In this document: positions 39,060 to 49,518 of the stretch, piece by piece
Layout: each line of letters opens with the position of its first letter
Numbering within the stretch: position 1 is the stretch's first letter
NCBI GenBank assembly: GCA_029834535.1
Contig: JAQMWT010000349.1
Location: 1 to 64,000 of the forward strand
DNA length: 64,000 nt
Origin: Chrysophaeum taylorii
Lineage: Eukaryota; Sar; Pelagophyceae; Pelagomonadales; Pelagomonadaceae
Direction: 5' to 3'
The notes under the pieces: generated by a model
Database searches by the model: none
What the model saw: the letters and a program-made list of their open reading frames with translations, nothing else
Told to the model about the DNA's origin: nothing
Made by a program: the position numbers and the translations under genes

Positions 39060-41500
39060 AAAAAAAAAAGCCTCGACGCCACTACGGGATTATTAGCCCA
39101 CGCTTATTAGCCCACGCGCATTGGGCGCCGGCCTCTCCTTACCTACTTCAGTTAGCCTGAATCGACCTGGAATTTATTGGCGGAGGCAATGACTTCGCTC
39201 GGAAACCTCGTGTGCCAACCCGCCCCCTTTCGTGGTGGACTGGTCGCTACGTCCCACTCGCGCGCGGCGCCACCTACGCGGGTGTCCATATCGAGCAGGT
39301 TTCGGCATGGCTGAACCGCAGATAGACAACGCGGAATCTTCTTTGCGGTCTAGGCCGTCAGAGCACATACGACGCACATATCGCCGCTCTTTGTGCGTGG
39401 TGCATCGACCCGCCTCGCCCTCGAGCCGATCAGCTGCATACGCTCGGCGACCAGCTCCCCAACATGCCCGTCGCCGACACAGGCGGGCCCCCGAGGTTCA
39501 CCTTCTTTTTTTAAAATTGTTGAACGCGCGGACGTCTCGAGAGAGGAAACAGCCGCGCCGGTGCCGACCGATCCCGCGCCGACGCAACGCCGAAAGGATG
39601 CCCCCAAGCCTGGTTGAGAAGGTGAGAAGCAGACGAAAGTTAGTGAGCGAGAGAAAACCGAGCTGGTGGCAAGGACACGATCCGCCCACGAGGAGGCCGA
39701 GCTCGAGACCAGAGGCAGGAGGAAGAATCGCGGGCTCGCCTCGCTTTCGGGTGGATAAGCGGTATCACGACAACCAAGTTACTGTGCGTGCTGGTGTCTT
39801 CGACCCTCATCAAATCGCTCACCTTCTCGTTTTTCCTCTGGACCTGCGGCGGCAACCGAGAGAACAAAAGAAGGAACATGCCGCGGTCGTCGTCGAATTA
39901 GCGCGCTCCGAGGCAATCGCACAGGATCAGATCGAAGCTACGGACGACGAGTGCACCCGCCTGGCCGAGGAAGCCGCCAGCGCCTCAGAGGACCGTCGGA
40001 AGGCCAAAATTCGCCCGCAGCTCGAGTTGCACAACAGTCCCCAGAAAGTCGAGGGGCAATACGCCAGAGCTGGCGTGGCTGCTGCATCTCGAGCCGACGA
40101 GCAGGTCATGGTTCTGGAACGACACCGAGCTCAAAAGAGGCCAACCTCGAGTTGTTTGGAGAGGCGGCTCGAGGAGAGAGAACAATCGGTTTTTTGTCGT
40201 TCTTCTTACGGCGGCGAAGCAGGGAGCCTAATCAGATGCCAAAACTTACCGCGAGTGACCCCGCTTGCACGTACCGACAGTTTCCCATTCGCGGGCGCGA
40301 GCCCACACCCACCTTGAATGTGCGCAGTGCGACAACGCCGAATTGCGCGCCGCGATCGACGTCCCGCGTAAGGAAGGCAACGTGACTTCCGACATCACCA
40401 AGTCAAAGACTTGGGTCCCAATAAACTCCAAAGTACAGCGCCGACCGCAAGCACGCCTTGCTGGACGCTGCGGGTTGCGAATTGTACGGGTCGGCTTCCC
40501 TTCGTGTTATAAATAGCCGCTGGCTGCACAATAATTGCGGATTCGCGACCTCTGCAAAAATCGTGGAGGCACTTGATACGCCGAGTTTGGCCCTGCCTCC
40601 CAGAGTCGAAGCTGGGGGCCACGAGCGTCGGCCGCGACAAAAAGTTCATCGAAGCCCAAAATAAAAACCACACCCGAATGAAAGCGACGAGAAACGTCAG
40701 CATTTGCGAGCATCGGACATTGTTCGCGGCCTTAACGAGGAAAAGCGAGGGCGTTTCTAGGGCTTCCTCCATTTCGCTAGCTTTCGGACGCTTGGACGCA
40801 TCGCTCCGAGTCAACGTCCGCCTGCCTTTCAATGCAGACGACTCTTTTTTTTTTTTCCAAAAAAGAGAACGCCACCTTCGAGAGACTGGCAAAGGCGGCG
40901 GCGGCTTCGCCTTCGCCTCCTCCGGCTGGACCGAGATGTTCAACGACGACGACAACTCCACAAACTTCTGGATGGTCGCTTCAAGCCTCTCAACACGCAG
41001 CGCCAACTCCTTTTCATCATCGGGCGTCGGGGATGTTGGTGTTTTTGCCAGGGACACGGGCGTCGCGGAGGCGCCAGCGGTCGAGTCCAGTACCTTGCCG
41101 GCGGTGTTGGAGCCGTTGCTGCCGGAGGAGGTTCCGCAGACGGGGGGCGAGGCGCCGCCAGGAATGGAGATCGCAGATGGAAGAGACGTCCCAAGACTCG
41201 CTCGCCACGAGTTTGATCACGACTCTGCGACGGACACTCGCTCGATCAAAAAGTCAGTAAACGATGGTCGTGGTTCGGTGGAACGCAGTCGTCCGGCGAA
41301 CGTCTGCACTTCGGCCGCATCGCACAGCCGAGCAACTCCAACAACTCGCGCGGACTCTGCCACAAGTCGTAGTCCGACCCCAAGGCCGGCAAGAACTACA
41401 AAGTTGAGTTCGCCGCCAGCCGCAGAACCAACGGCACCGCCCGCCTCGTGGCCCCTTCCCTCTCGACTCCTATGGGTCCAAGCACACGGATAGATAACGG
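39060..41500. pseudogene. Decayed coding-like region, plus strand relic
   Basis: Frame segments on the plus strand at 39232-40317 encode charged, helix-prone sequence (for example EATDDECTRLAEEAASASED) but begin without ATG, and other frames look equally coding in places (39393-39617, 39951-40385). This pattern suggests a broken gene or element with several frameshifts. No domain is recognised. A short direct repeat (TTATTAGCCCACGC, twice) lies at 39090-39117. Confidence 0.3.
40395..41057 (-). CDS. Hypothetical membrane protein fragment
   Basis: This frame lacks an ATG and stays open upstream to about 41219. It encodes a short coiled coil (ELALRVERLEATIQKFVELS), a basic linker and one hydrophobic segment (MLTFLVAFIRVWFLFWASMN) that could span a membrane. 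It overlaps the plus-strand relic. It may be an exon of a larger gene or part of the same decayed sequence. Confidence 0.3.
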   Translation of the reverse strand: MSLAKTPTSPTPDDEKELALRVERLEATIQKFVELSSSLNISVQPEEAKAKPPPPLPVSRRWRSLFWKKKKESSALKGRRTLTRSDASKRPKASEMEEALETPSLFLVKAANNVRCSQMLTFLVAFIRVWFLFWASMNFLSRPTLVAPSFDSGRQGQTRRIKCLHDFCRGRESAIIVQPAAIYNTKGSRPVQFATRSVQQGVLAVGAVLWSLLGPKSLTW

Positions 41501-41615
41501 AGACACCTTGCTGGGTGGGTCATGCTCAGATCATCGCTCGACGATGCGCCGCCTCTACTTCCAACACACCTGTCACGGTTTCGGCATTTAGGGTCTTGTT
41601 TCAGAGTCTTTATCT

Positions 41616-42894
41616 TCCTAACTACTAATCGACAGATGTTTGTCGACTGCTAAGAGGGGGGGGTGTGTGTGGGGAGCATGAAGGATGTGGGAAGGTTTGT
41701 GGGGTATGAAGGATGTGCTTGACGGGTGTTTGTCTCTTTGTCCCTCGATTTAGGGTAAGGATCAGGTAGGCGCGAGAGTAAGGATCAAGGTAGGCGCGAG
41801 AGCCAGACAGTGATCCTCCAAGCCGTCTACGGCGACCTCGCAGACTATTTCCACGACCCGCGGCGGCTCGTTTAGCCAGCGCGCCATTCTCACGCCCCGT
41901 CGAAACGATGTTGTCGATGCTGACAACGCGCGCATGACCGCGGCCTTTTTTTCCCGGAGACGAGGCGTCGGAGTTCTTTTCGGCGACTAGGCTGGGTCGG
42001 AAGACGACGCCTCGCTCTTTACAGTAGAGTTTTCGGGAACTCCCTGACAACCAACGGCATGCTGACTTTGATCGCGAGCTTAATGTCTTCGCAACCTCGA
42101 CCCGTCGCACGGCCACTGCAACGGTACCAGATACATCATCGATCGCGTCGTGTCACCGAGGCTCCTCCAACCTGTATCCCTTGAGGCCCGCCTACGCCAA
42201 ACGATCAACAAGAGCCAGGGCTAGACGCCCCGCGAGGTCGGCGTCCTCTCGCCCAAGCCCGTCTTCTGTCACGTCCAGCTCTACGTGGCTCTCTGTCGAT
42301 CGGCAACCCCGAGGGTATGCTCTTCTGAGTCGACGACTCCACCCTACCCCACACGTGCTGCGCAATACCGATAAGCCCCCTCCCGGCGTCTACACGCGCA
42401 CTGTAGGTGAACTTACTGGGACCAGGTGAACTTACTGGGTCTAGACATTGGGACTAGGTGAAGTGAGTGACCAGGTGAACTTACTGGGACCAGGTGAGCT
42501 TACTGGAGTTTTTTGACAACTCAAACTCAAAGGTTGGCGGCGCGTGCGGATCAAAGCTGCTTAGATTAGCGGAGGTGAGAGCGACGAGCTCAAAGGAGAG
42601 TGGGGTGAGTGGGCGTGAGCACGAGTGGGTTTACGCCGGGATAGAGATTGGGACTAAGTCTAAGTGAACTAACTGACCAGGTGAACTTACTGGGACCAGA
42701 CCTGAACTTACTAGGGTTAGAGATTGGGACTAGGAGAGTGGGGTGAGTGGGCGTGAGCACGAGTGGGTTTACGCCGGGATAGAGATTGGGACTAAGTCTA
42801 AGTGAACTAACTGACCAGGTGAACTTACTGGGACCAGACCTGAACTTACTAGGGTTAGAGATTGGGACTAGGTGAACTTACTGGCCTGCACTTG
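41616..42894 (+). mobile_element. Helitron-derived repeat, copy 2
   Basis: This copy begins TCCTAACTACTAATCGACAG and ends GCCTGCACTTG, where it passes directly into copy 3. It carries the same helicase relics as copy 1, in several frames. Its 3' part contains an exact tandem duplication of 138 bases (42595-42732 and 42733-42870) that the other copies lack. Confidence 0.75.
42595..42870. repeat. 138-bp exact tandem duplication within copy 2
   Basis: Two adjacent units each begin GGAGAGTGGGGTGAGTGG and end GAGATTGGGACTA(G). The identity of the units suggests a recent duplication. Confidence 0.9.
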
Positions 42895-44040
42895 TCCTAA
42901 CTACTAATCGACAGATGTTTGTTTGTTTGTTTGTCTGTTTGTTTGGTCTTTAAATGTCGACTGCTAAGAGGGGGGGGTGTGTGTGGGGAGCATGAAGGAT
43001 GTGGGTGGGTTTGTGGGGTATGAAGGATGTGCTTGACGGGCGGAGATAAGTACGCGGGACCTAGTCGGGGTCTGTTTGTTTGTCCCTCGATTTAGGGTAA
43101 GGATCAGTTAGGCGCGAGAGTAAGGATCAGGTAGAGCCAGACAGTGATCCTCCAAGCCGTCTACGGCGACCTCGCAGACTATTTCCACGAGCCGCGGCGG
43201 CTCTTTCAGCGCGCCATTCTCACGCCCCGTCGAAACGATGTTGTCGATGCTGACAAAGCGCGCATGACCGCGGCCTTTTTTTCCCGGAGACGAGGCGTCG
43301 GAGTTCTTTTCGGCTGACTAGGCTGGGTCGCTCTCAAGAGTCGAGTTTTGAACTCCCTGACAACCAACGGCATGCTGACTTTGATCGCGAGCTTAAAGTC
43401 TTCGCAACCTCGACCCGTCGCTCGGCCACTGCAACGGTACCAGATACATGATCGATCGTGTCGTTGTCACCGAGGCTCCTCCAACCTGTATCGCTTAAGG
43501 CCCGCCTACGCCAAACGATCAACAAGAGCCAGAGCCAGACGTCCCGCGAGGTCGGCGTCCTCTTTCCCAAGCCCGTCTTCTGCCACGTCCAGCTCTACGT
43601 GGCTCTCTGTCGATCGGCATCCCCGAGGATATACTCATCTGGGTCGACGACTCCACCCTACCCCACACGTGCTGCGCAATACCGATAAGCCCCCTCACGG
43701 CGTCTACACGCGCACTGTAGGTGAACTTACTGGGACCACGTGAACTTACAGGGGTTGGAGATTGGGACTAGGTGAGCTGAGTGACCAGGTGAAACTGGGA
43801 CCAGGTGAACATACTGGGGTTTTTAGAGTAAAGGGTTTTTAGAGTAAACTAAAAGGTTGGCGGCGCGTGCGGATCAAAGCAGCTTAGATTGGCGGAGGCG
43901 AGAGCGACGAGGTCAAAGGAGTTGGTGTGAGCTAGGTGAACTTACTGACCAGGTGAACTAATATGAAACTTACTGGGACCAGGTGAACTTACTGGGGTTA
44001 GAGGAGATTGGGACTAGGTGAACTTACTGGCCTGCACTTG
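42895..44040 (+). mobile_element. Helitron-derived repeat, copy 3 (head-to-tail with copy 2)
   Basis: The copy starts TCCTAACTACTAATCGACAG at the last base of copy 2 and ends GCCTGCACTTG. It retains TINKSQSQT...FCHVQLYVALCR near 43515-43615, the C-terminal helicase motif region. The head-to-tail junction defines both termini of the repeat. Confidence 0.75.
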
Positions 44041-44390
44041 TGTTTTTGAATGTCGACTGCTGAAGAGGGGGGGGGGCTTGTTTCAGAGTGCTGTGTTGAA
44101 ACAAACTCACAGGAAGTGTGGCGAAGTGCCATCACAAAACACGCATCCTTGAAGGCAGATGCAAAATAATGATGTTTCCTGGATACCACCACACGCTCTT
44201 TTCTTGGCATATGCGGGGCGCAAAGGTTAAATTTTGACTGATATCTCGTGCGTCAAACGTTATTAAATAAACTGTTACAGTGTCGTTATGACCACAAGGT
44301 TCAGGCTGCTGCGTCAGAGAGCGTCCGACGACCGTCAGAAGACGACCGGCTGCCATCGTCGTGTCCCATTGAACGACGTGGTGCCACACG

Positions 44391-46536
44391 ATGTTGTCTG
44401 TCGCCCCGAACAAGGTCGTCGAGGAGATCGTCCGCACCATCGACTGCGGGGTTCGAGGCCGGGGGAAGTGGTGGGGTATCGCCGCGTGCGCGGGCAAGCT
44501 GTACTGCGCGCCCTACAACTCGGATTCGGTGCTAGTCATCGATCCGCCATCGAACTCAACCACAACCATCGACTGCGGGCTCCGGGGAGGCGGCAAGTGG
44601 ATCGGCATCGCTGCGTGCGGTGGCAAGCTCTACTGCGCGCCGTGGAACGCCGATGCGATTTTGGTGATCGATCCGTCGCGGCCCGACTTGGCGCGAACCG
44701 TCGAGTGCGGGGTTATTCGCAGAAACGTTCGGAACAAGTGGTGCGGCATCGCCGCGTGCGCGGGCAAGTTGTACTGCGCGCCCTACAACGCAGATTCGAT
44801 TTTGGTTCTCGATCCCTCGAACGCGGACGCCGTTCGGTCCATCGACTGCGGCGGCGTTCGAGGCGGCGAGAAGTGGGCGGGGATCGCCGAGTCTGGTGGT
44901 AGGCTGTACTGCGCGCCGTACAACGCGGATTCGATTTTGGTGATCGACCCCGGCAACGCCGACGCCGTTCGCTTAATCGACTTGGGCATTCGAGGAATAG
45001 CAAAGTGGGCTGGCATCGCCGAGTCTGGCGGTAGGCTGTATTGCGCTCCCGACGGCGCCGACTCGATTTTGGTGATCGATCCAAAGGCTGATAATGATTT
45101 CCGCACTATCGAATGCTGCGGCGTTCGAGGCGTCTGGAAGTGGCGCGCCGTCGCTGCTGCCGCCGCATCGGAGCAAGCGGGCGGCAAGCTGTACTGCGCG
45201 CCTTGGCGAGCCGACTCGATCCTCGTGATCGACCCAAAAAACGGCGACGCGACGCGTACCATCGATTGCGGCCTTCGCGGCTCGGCCAAGTGGAGTGGCA
45301 TGGCCGAGTGCGAGGGCAAGTTTTATTGCGCGCCTTGCAATGCTGATTCGATTCTCCTCATCGAGCCCCCTCCCGTCGTGGTCGAAAAACCACCACCGCA
45401 GGAAGCGCTGGAGGTGGTCGTCGTCGAGGGCAAAAGAGACGAACCCCAGGCCTCCGTGGTCGCCCTGCGACGAGCCGCGGAAAGGGTCGAGGCAGCGAGG
45501 AACTGTGATATTGCGTGCGATGTTGAGAAAGATGCCGAGCGTGATGTCGTCCTCCTCCTCCTGGAACCGGTGAGCACTGCGATGGCACGGTTCCGCCGCG
45601 AGGAGGAGGAGGAGGGGGGTGGTGATGATTCTTCTCGCCGAGATCCGACGACGCTCGGGTTTCTGGAGAATTTTCAGCAACTACGACGCAAAGCTCGTGC
45701 CGAAGGCGACAAGCTCGACGAAGCGCAAGATCTCGTTCGCCGTGCGCTTTCCTCCACAACCTCAAAGGAGGAGGGTTGCGGCGAGCTCGAGTCCCTAGTC
45801 GAGCAGCGCGACGCCGCGCGATCCGCGTACGCGCGAGCGTTGATTGCGCTCCAAGATGGGTACTCGAGCTCGGACCTCGCGCGCGAGCGCTCTGCCCTCG
45901 AGCGCGACGCGGACCTCTTCGAAGCTACTCTCAGCTCTCTGGAGAAGATTAGGAATGAGTTCCAGCAGGGTCGGCGCTCGACGACGACCCCGACGACGAT
46001 ACGCGAGGGGGGAGTCACGAAAGAAGCAGCGGCATTGCGCGAATTTGAGGTTTGGAAGCAGAGCACAGACCCAGACGCCGTCACGGACGCGACGGACAAT
46101 GCTCTGGCGGACTCCTGGCACAAGCTGCGCGACGTGGCGGAAACGCTGGGCGCGAACGAAGCGTGCGAGGCGTGGAAGGTTTCGTATCTGGTGGCGATGG
46201 AGGCCGTCGACCGCGAACTTAATTTCTGGTCGTCGCGCCCGCATCCCTTTTCGCTACTGCCCGTCGACCCCATTCGGAAGGTCGTGGTACCTCGGCTAGG
46301 CGCGTGCAGGCGCAACCTGTCAGACCTCGGTCGGGCGGACTCGATAGTCCGCGAGGCTAGTCGCGTCGTCGAAGAGTTTGGCATTGCCGAGGCCAGCGCA
46401 CTCCTCGGAGACAAGCCCTGGCGCGAAGCGAACAAGCGGCTGCGTGCCGCGAAGAAGATGTTCCGGACATCGCGGCGCGCCCTGGAGGACGCGCAGCACG
46501 AGTTGGAAGACGCGAAGTTGCTGGGCGTTGATGATG

Positions 46537-46567
<31 letters not shown>

Positions 46568-48515
46568 ATTGGTCCACGACGACGACAAACGAGAAGAAAT
46601 AGTAGCGCCCCCGCCCGATTTGGCAGTGTTCAACGAAGAAGTGCGCGCCGCGAGGCAGGAGCTGCATCGCGCCCAGCACGCCGCGGAGGACGCGTTGAGC
46701 AAATTAATCGACCTAGTTCGGGATCACTATCCCGAGCTCGGGTCGGTCGCGAAGGAAGCGTTCGCGACCGTCGTCGCGCTGTCGCCCGCGCTGCGGAGCG
46801 TCGTGCGCCAAGGACGGAGCCAGGAAGATTACGAACGAATCCCGTGGCCAGATAACACCGAGCCTCGAGCATCACGTCACGTCGTGATCGCTTGCGTCTA
46901 CGACGGGCTCCCGTGCGTCTTGAAACAATTCCACCTTCGAAACTCTTCGGAACGACGAGCCTTGGAGCGCGAGGTCGAACTGCTCGTCGCGCTTGATCAT
47001 CCAAACATCATCAAGCTCGAGTGCGTTTTTTTTGCGGAAAATTGCCGCCCGGGAGATGCGGAGGCAGTCGTCCAAACTCCGCTCTATCGCGGCGGCACGC
47101 TGCGACGCTGGCTCTCCCGACCAGAGAACAAGGTCGACGCGACGGAGACGTCGTTCTCTCGGGTGGGGTCGATGCGCTTCCTAAACGCCGACCATCGTCA
47201 GGTCGCGACCACGCACGTTCGGGCCCTCAGGCAATTGCTCGCCGGCCTCTCCTACGTCCATGCCAAGGGTGTCGTCCACGGCGACGTCAAGCTCGATAAC
47301 GCGCTCGTCGACGTTTCCTCTACGGGGACGTCGTGGACGGTTGTGTTAAGCGACTTCGAAATGAGTCATCGTCGTCGTCGTGAGTGCACTACAGCGCTCG
47401 ACGGCACGTCGATGGATATGACGACGACGACGGTTGGTGGCGGCACGCGCGGGTACGTCGCGCCGGAACTGCTGGTGCTGCGTGATAACGACGGAGCGCG
47501 CTCGACGACGGCGTCGGACGTCTTCGCGTACGGTATCTGCGTTGGCGTCGCGCTCGCCGTCGACGACGCCACAACCGAGCGAGTGCTCAACGAACATTTG
47601 TCGACGTACGAAGCAGTCAGCAACAACGACGACGAATCGTTGGTCGCTGCTGTGTTGCGCGCGTGTCTCTCCGCCGCCGCCGACGAGCGGCCGACGTCGA
47701 GCGCTCTCGAAGCCTCGCCTTTCTTCGCCGCGAGCGACAAGATCTTAACCGGCCAGGAGGTCGCGGCTCGGAGGTGCGCTGCGTGCGGCACCGCCCGCGT
47801 CGTCGGCGTCGAGTGTCGTAGAGGAGGTCATTTCACCTGCGACGAGTGCCTCGGTCCTCGCGTCCTCGCCAACAAGAACAAGGGACGGGTCCAATGCGTC
47901 GGCTGCGACGAGTGCTACACGGACACAGCACTCGCGTCGCACGTCCCTAAGCACGTCTTCGAGGCTTATTTCGCGGCCAAGCAGCGGTCGGTAGAGCAGC
48001 GGATCACCGCAGACCTCCGAGCTGGATTCGACAGGCGCGTCGAGGTCGAAGCGAAGCGGATCGCGGCGCTCTCGGGAGCAGAGCGACATATTCGCGAGAC
48101 GAGGCTACATATCGTCGAGCGCATCCTAACGCTCGCGTGTCCTCGCTGCGGTGCAGCGTTTGCCGAAGCGCTCGACGGCCAGACGGGCTTCGACGGTTGC
48201 TTCGCCTTAAAATGCCACAGGTGCGCCTGCGGCTTCTGCGCGTACTGCCTCGCCGACTGTGGAACCGACGCGCACCAGCACGTCCGAACCTGTGCGCACG
48301 GCCAGGGTCTCTTTCCAACTCGCGCGCGGGAGACCTTTTTGCGCGTGCAGCGCGCGCGCCGCGACCGCGATCTCCGCGCCTACCTCAGCAAGTTATCGAG
48401 CGACGACGTACGCGTAGTTGTCGCCAGACTCGACCGAGAGCTGCGCGATCTCGGCCTCGACCCGCGGGCTTACCTTCTGACGGAAACGCCTCGCGACTCG
48501 ACGACGAATTCGTGA
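44391..48515 (+). CDS. Seven-repeat propeller, protein kinase and RING/IBR-like fusion protein
   Basis: The 1374-residue frame starts at ATG. Residues 12-330 contain seven repeats of about 44 residues, each with KW-x-GIA, (K/R)LYCAP and ADSILVIDP, which would fit a seven-bladed beta-propeller. Residues 380-800 are mostly coiled coil with an Asp run. A protein kinase domain spans about 830-1115: Lys845 in CVLKQF, a Glu in REVELL, the catalytic loop HGDVKLDN (963-970), DFE in place of DFG (988-990) and APE (1024-1026). From about 1129, CAAC to CVGC follows a RING spacing. A second zinc cluster follows: CPRCG, GCFALKCHRC, GFCAYC, HVRTC, similar to IBR/second RING modules. I infer a kinase that is also, or recruits, a ubiquitin ligase, with the propeller as substrate sensor. 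Confidence 0.85.
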
Positions 48516-49518
48516 GTGACCTCGGGGGGAGGAAGCGAGCGTATCCCAAAAAAAGTTCTTCTCGAAAAGCTACTATGCCCGAAGCGCCGCGCGACTCATT
48601 ACAAACTGTCTGTCTGCCGGTTCTCGATCCTTCATCTCAACTGAATAATCTCCGACCCGATCTAGACACATTTTATTTATCGGCCTCCTGCCCTATACTT
48701 CGCCACCGATCGTAATAAATATGCCGTCTCAGGAGAAGTCGGGTGGTGCCACTACGGGAGTTTGTTTTAAGGTGTTGTGGTTAAGACAGCAACTCGGTTG
48801 GTTGGTTGTGAATCCTATGCCGCCATTTTGAGAGAGGAGGTTGAGCTGTAGAAAACACCCGGTTCTCGCTCGCTCGCTCGTTCGTTCGCATAATGAGCAA
48901 AACTTGAGTAAGAGAGGTGGTGGGAACATACTATAGCTCTGGGCTTGTGCCGCACTCGACGCCCTTCCAATCTTCTAGTCCCTCGTAATAGTAGTAGTTT
49001 GACGGGCGGAAGGATGAGATCATGGCGTGGCAGCGGCGGCAAGCGGCCGTGGCGGCGGCACTGTCGTCAAACCAAACATCGCCTTTTTCTGCTTGGCACC
49101 CTTCTTCGCAGTCAGTCAACGAGGTTTTTTTTTTCCTCGAGAAAGACAGCGCCAAATAGGGCTTCCGAATCATCATCATCTCTATCGCGCCCTCGTGCGC
49201 ATGGACCGCGAGTTCATGGAGTGGACCCGAGGCCAAAAAAAAAATGCGGCAAGATTGCCAACGTCGCCGACGAGAGACCTCGAATCCCACCGGCCGAAGA
49301 AAACTAAGACTCGCCGGAAGAGAGTGGATGGTAACTATCCAAGAAACTAACTAGAGGCCAGCCCGCGAAAAAAGGCCCATCCCCTTATGATGTGCCATGT
49401 AGTCGGCGGATGCTGGCCCGTTTGGCCACTCGACTTTTTACTCGTGTGGTGGCGGCGGCGCCCCCCCCCCCTTCCTAAAACCTCAAAATTAATTCCGCTT
49501 CTTCGCACACATTACTAT
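48516..49518. other. About 1 kb between the kinase fusion and Exo70
   Basis: The gap has a (CTCG/TTCG) run near 48865-48885 and a minus-strand frame at 48931-49290 that lacks a proper ATG start. That frame's 3' half is Cys-containing and protein-like (DCEEGCQAEKGDVWFDD, then YYYYEGLEDWKGVECG) and could be a terminal exon, but I cannot assign it. No other feature is seen. Confidence 0.4.
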
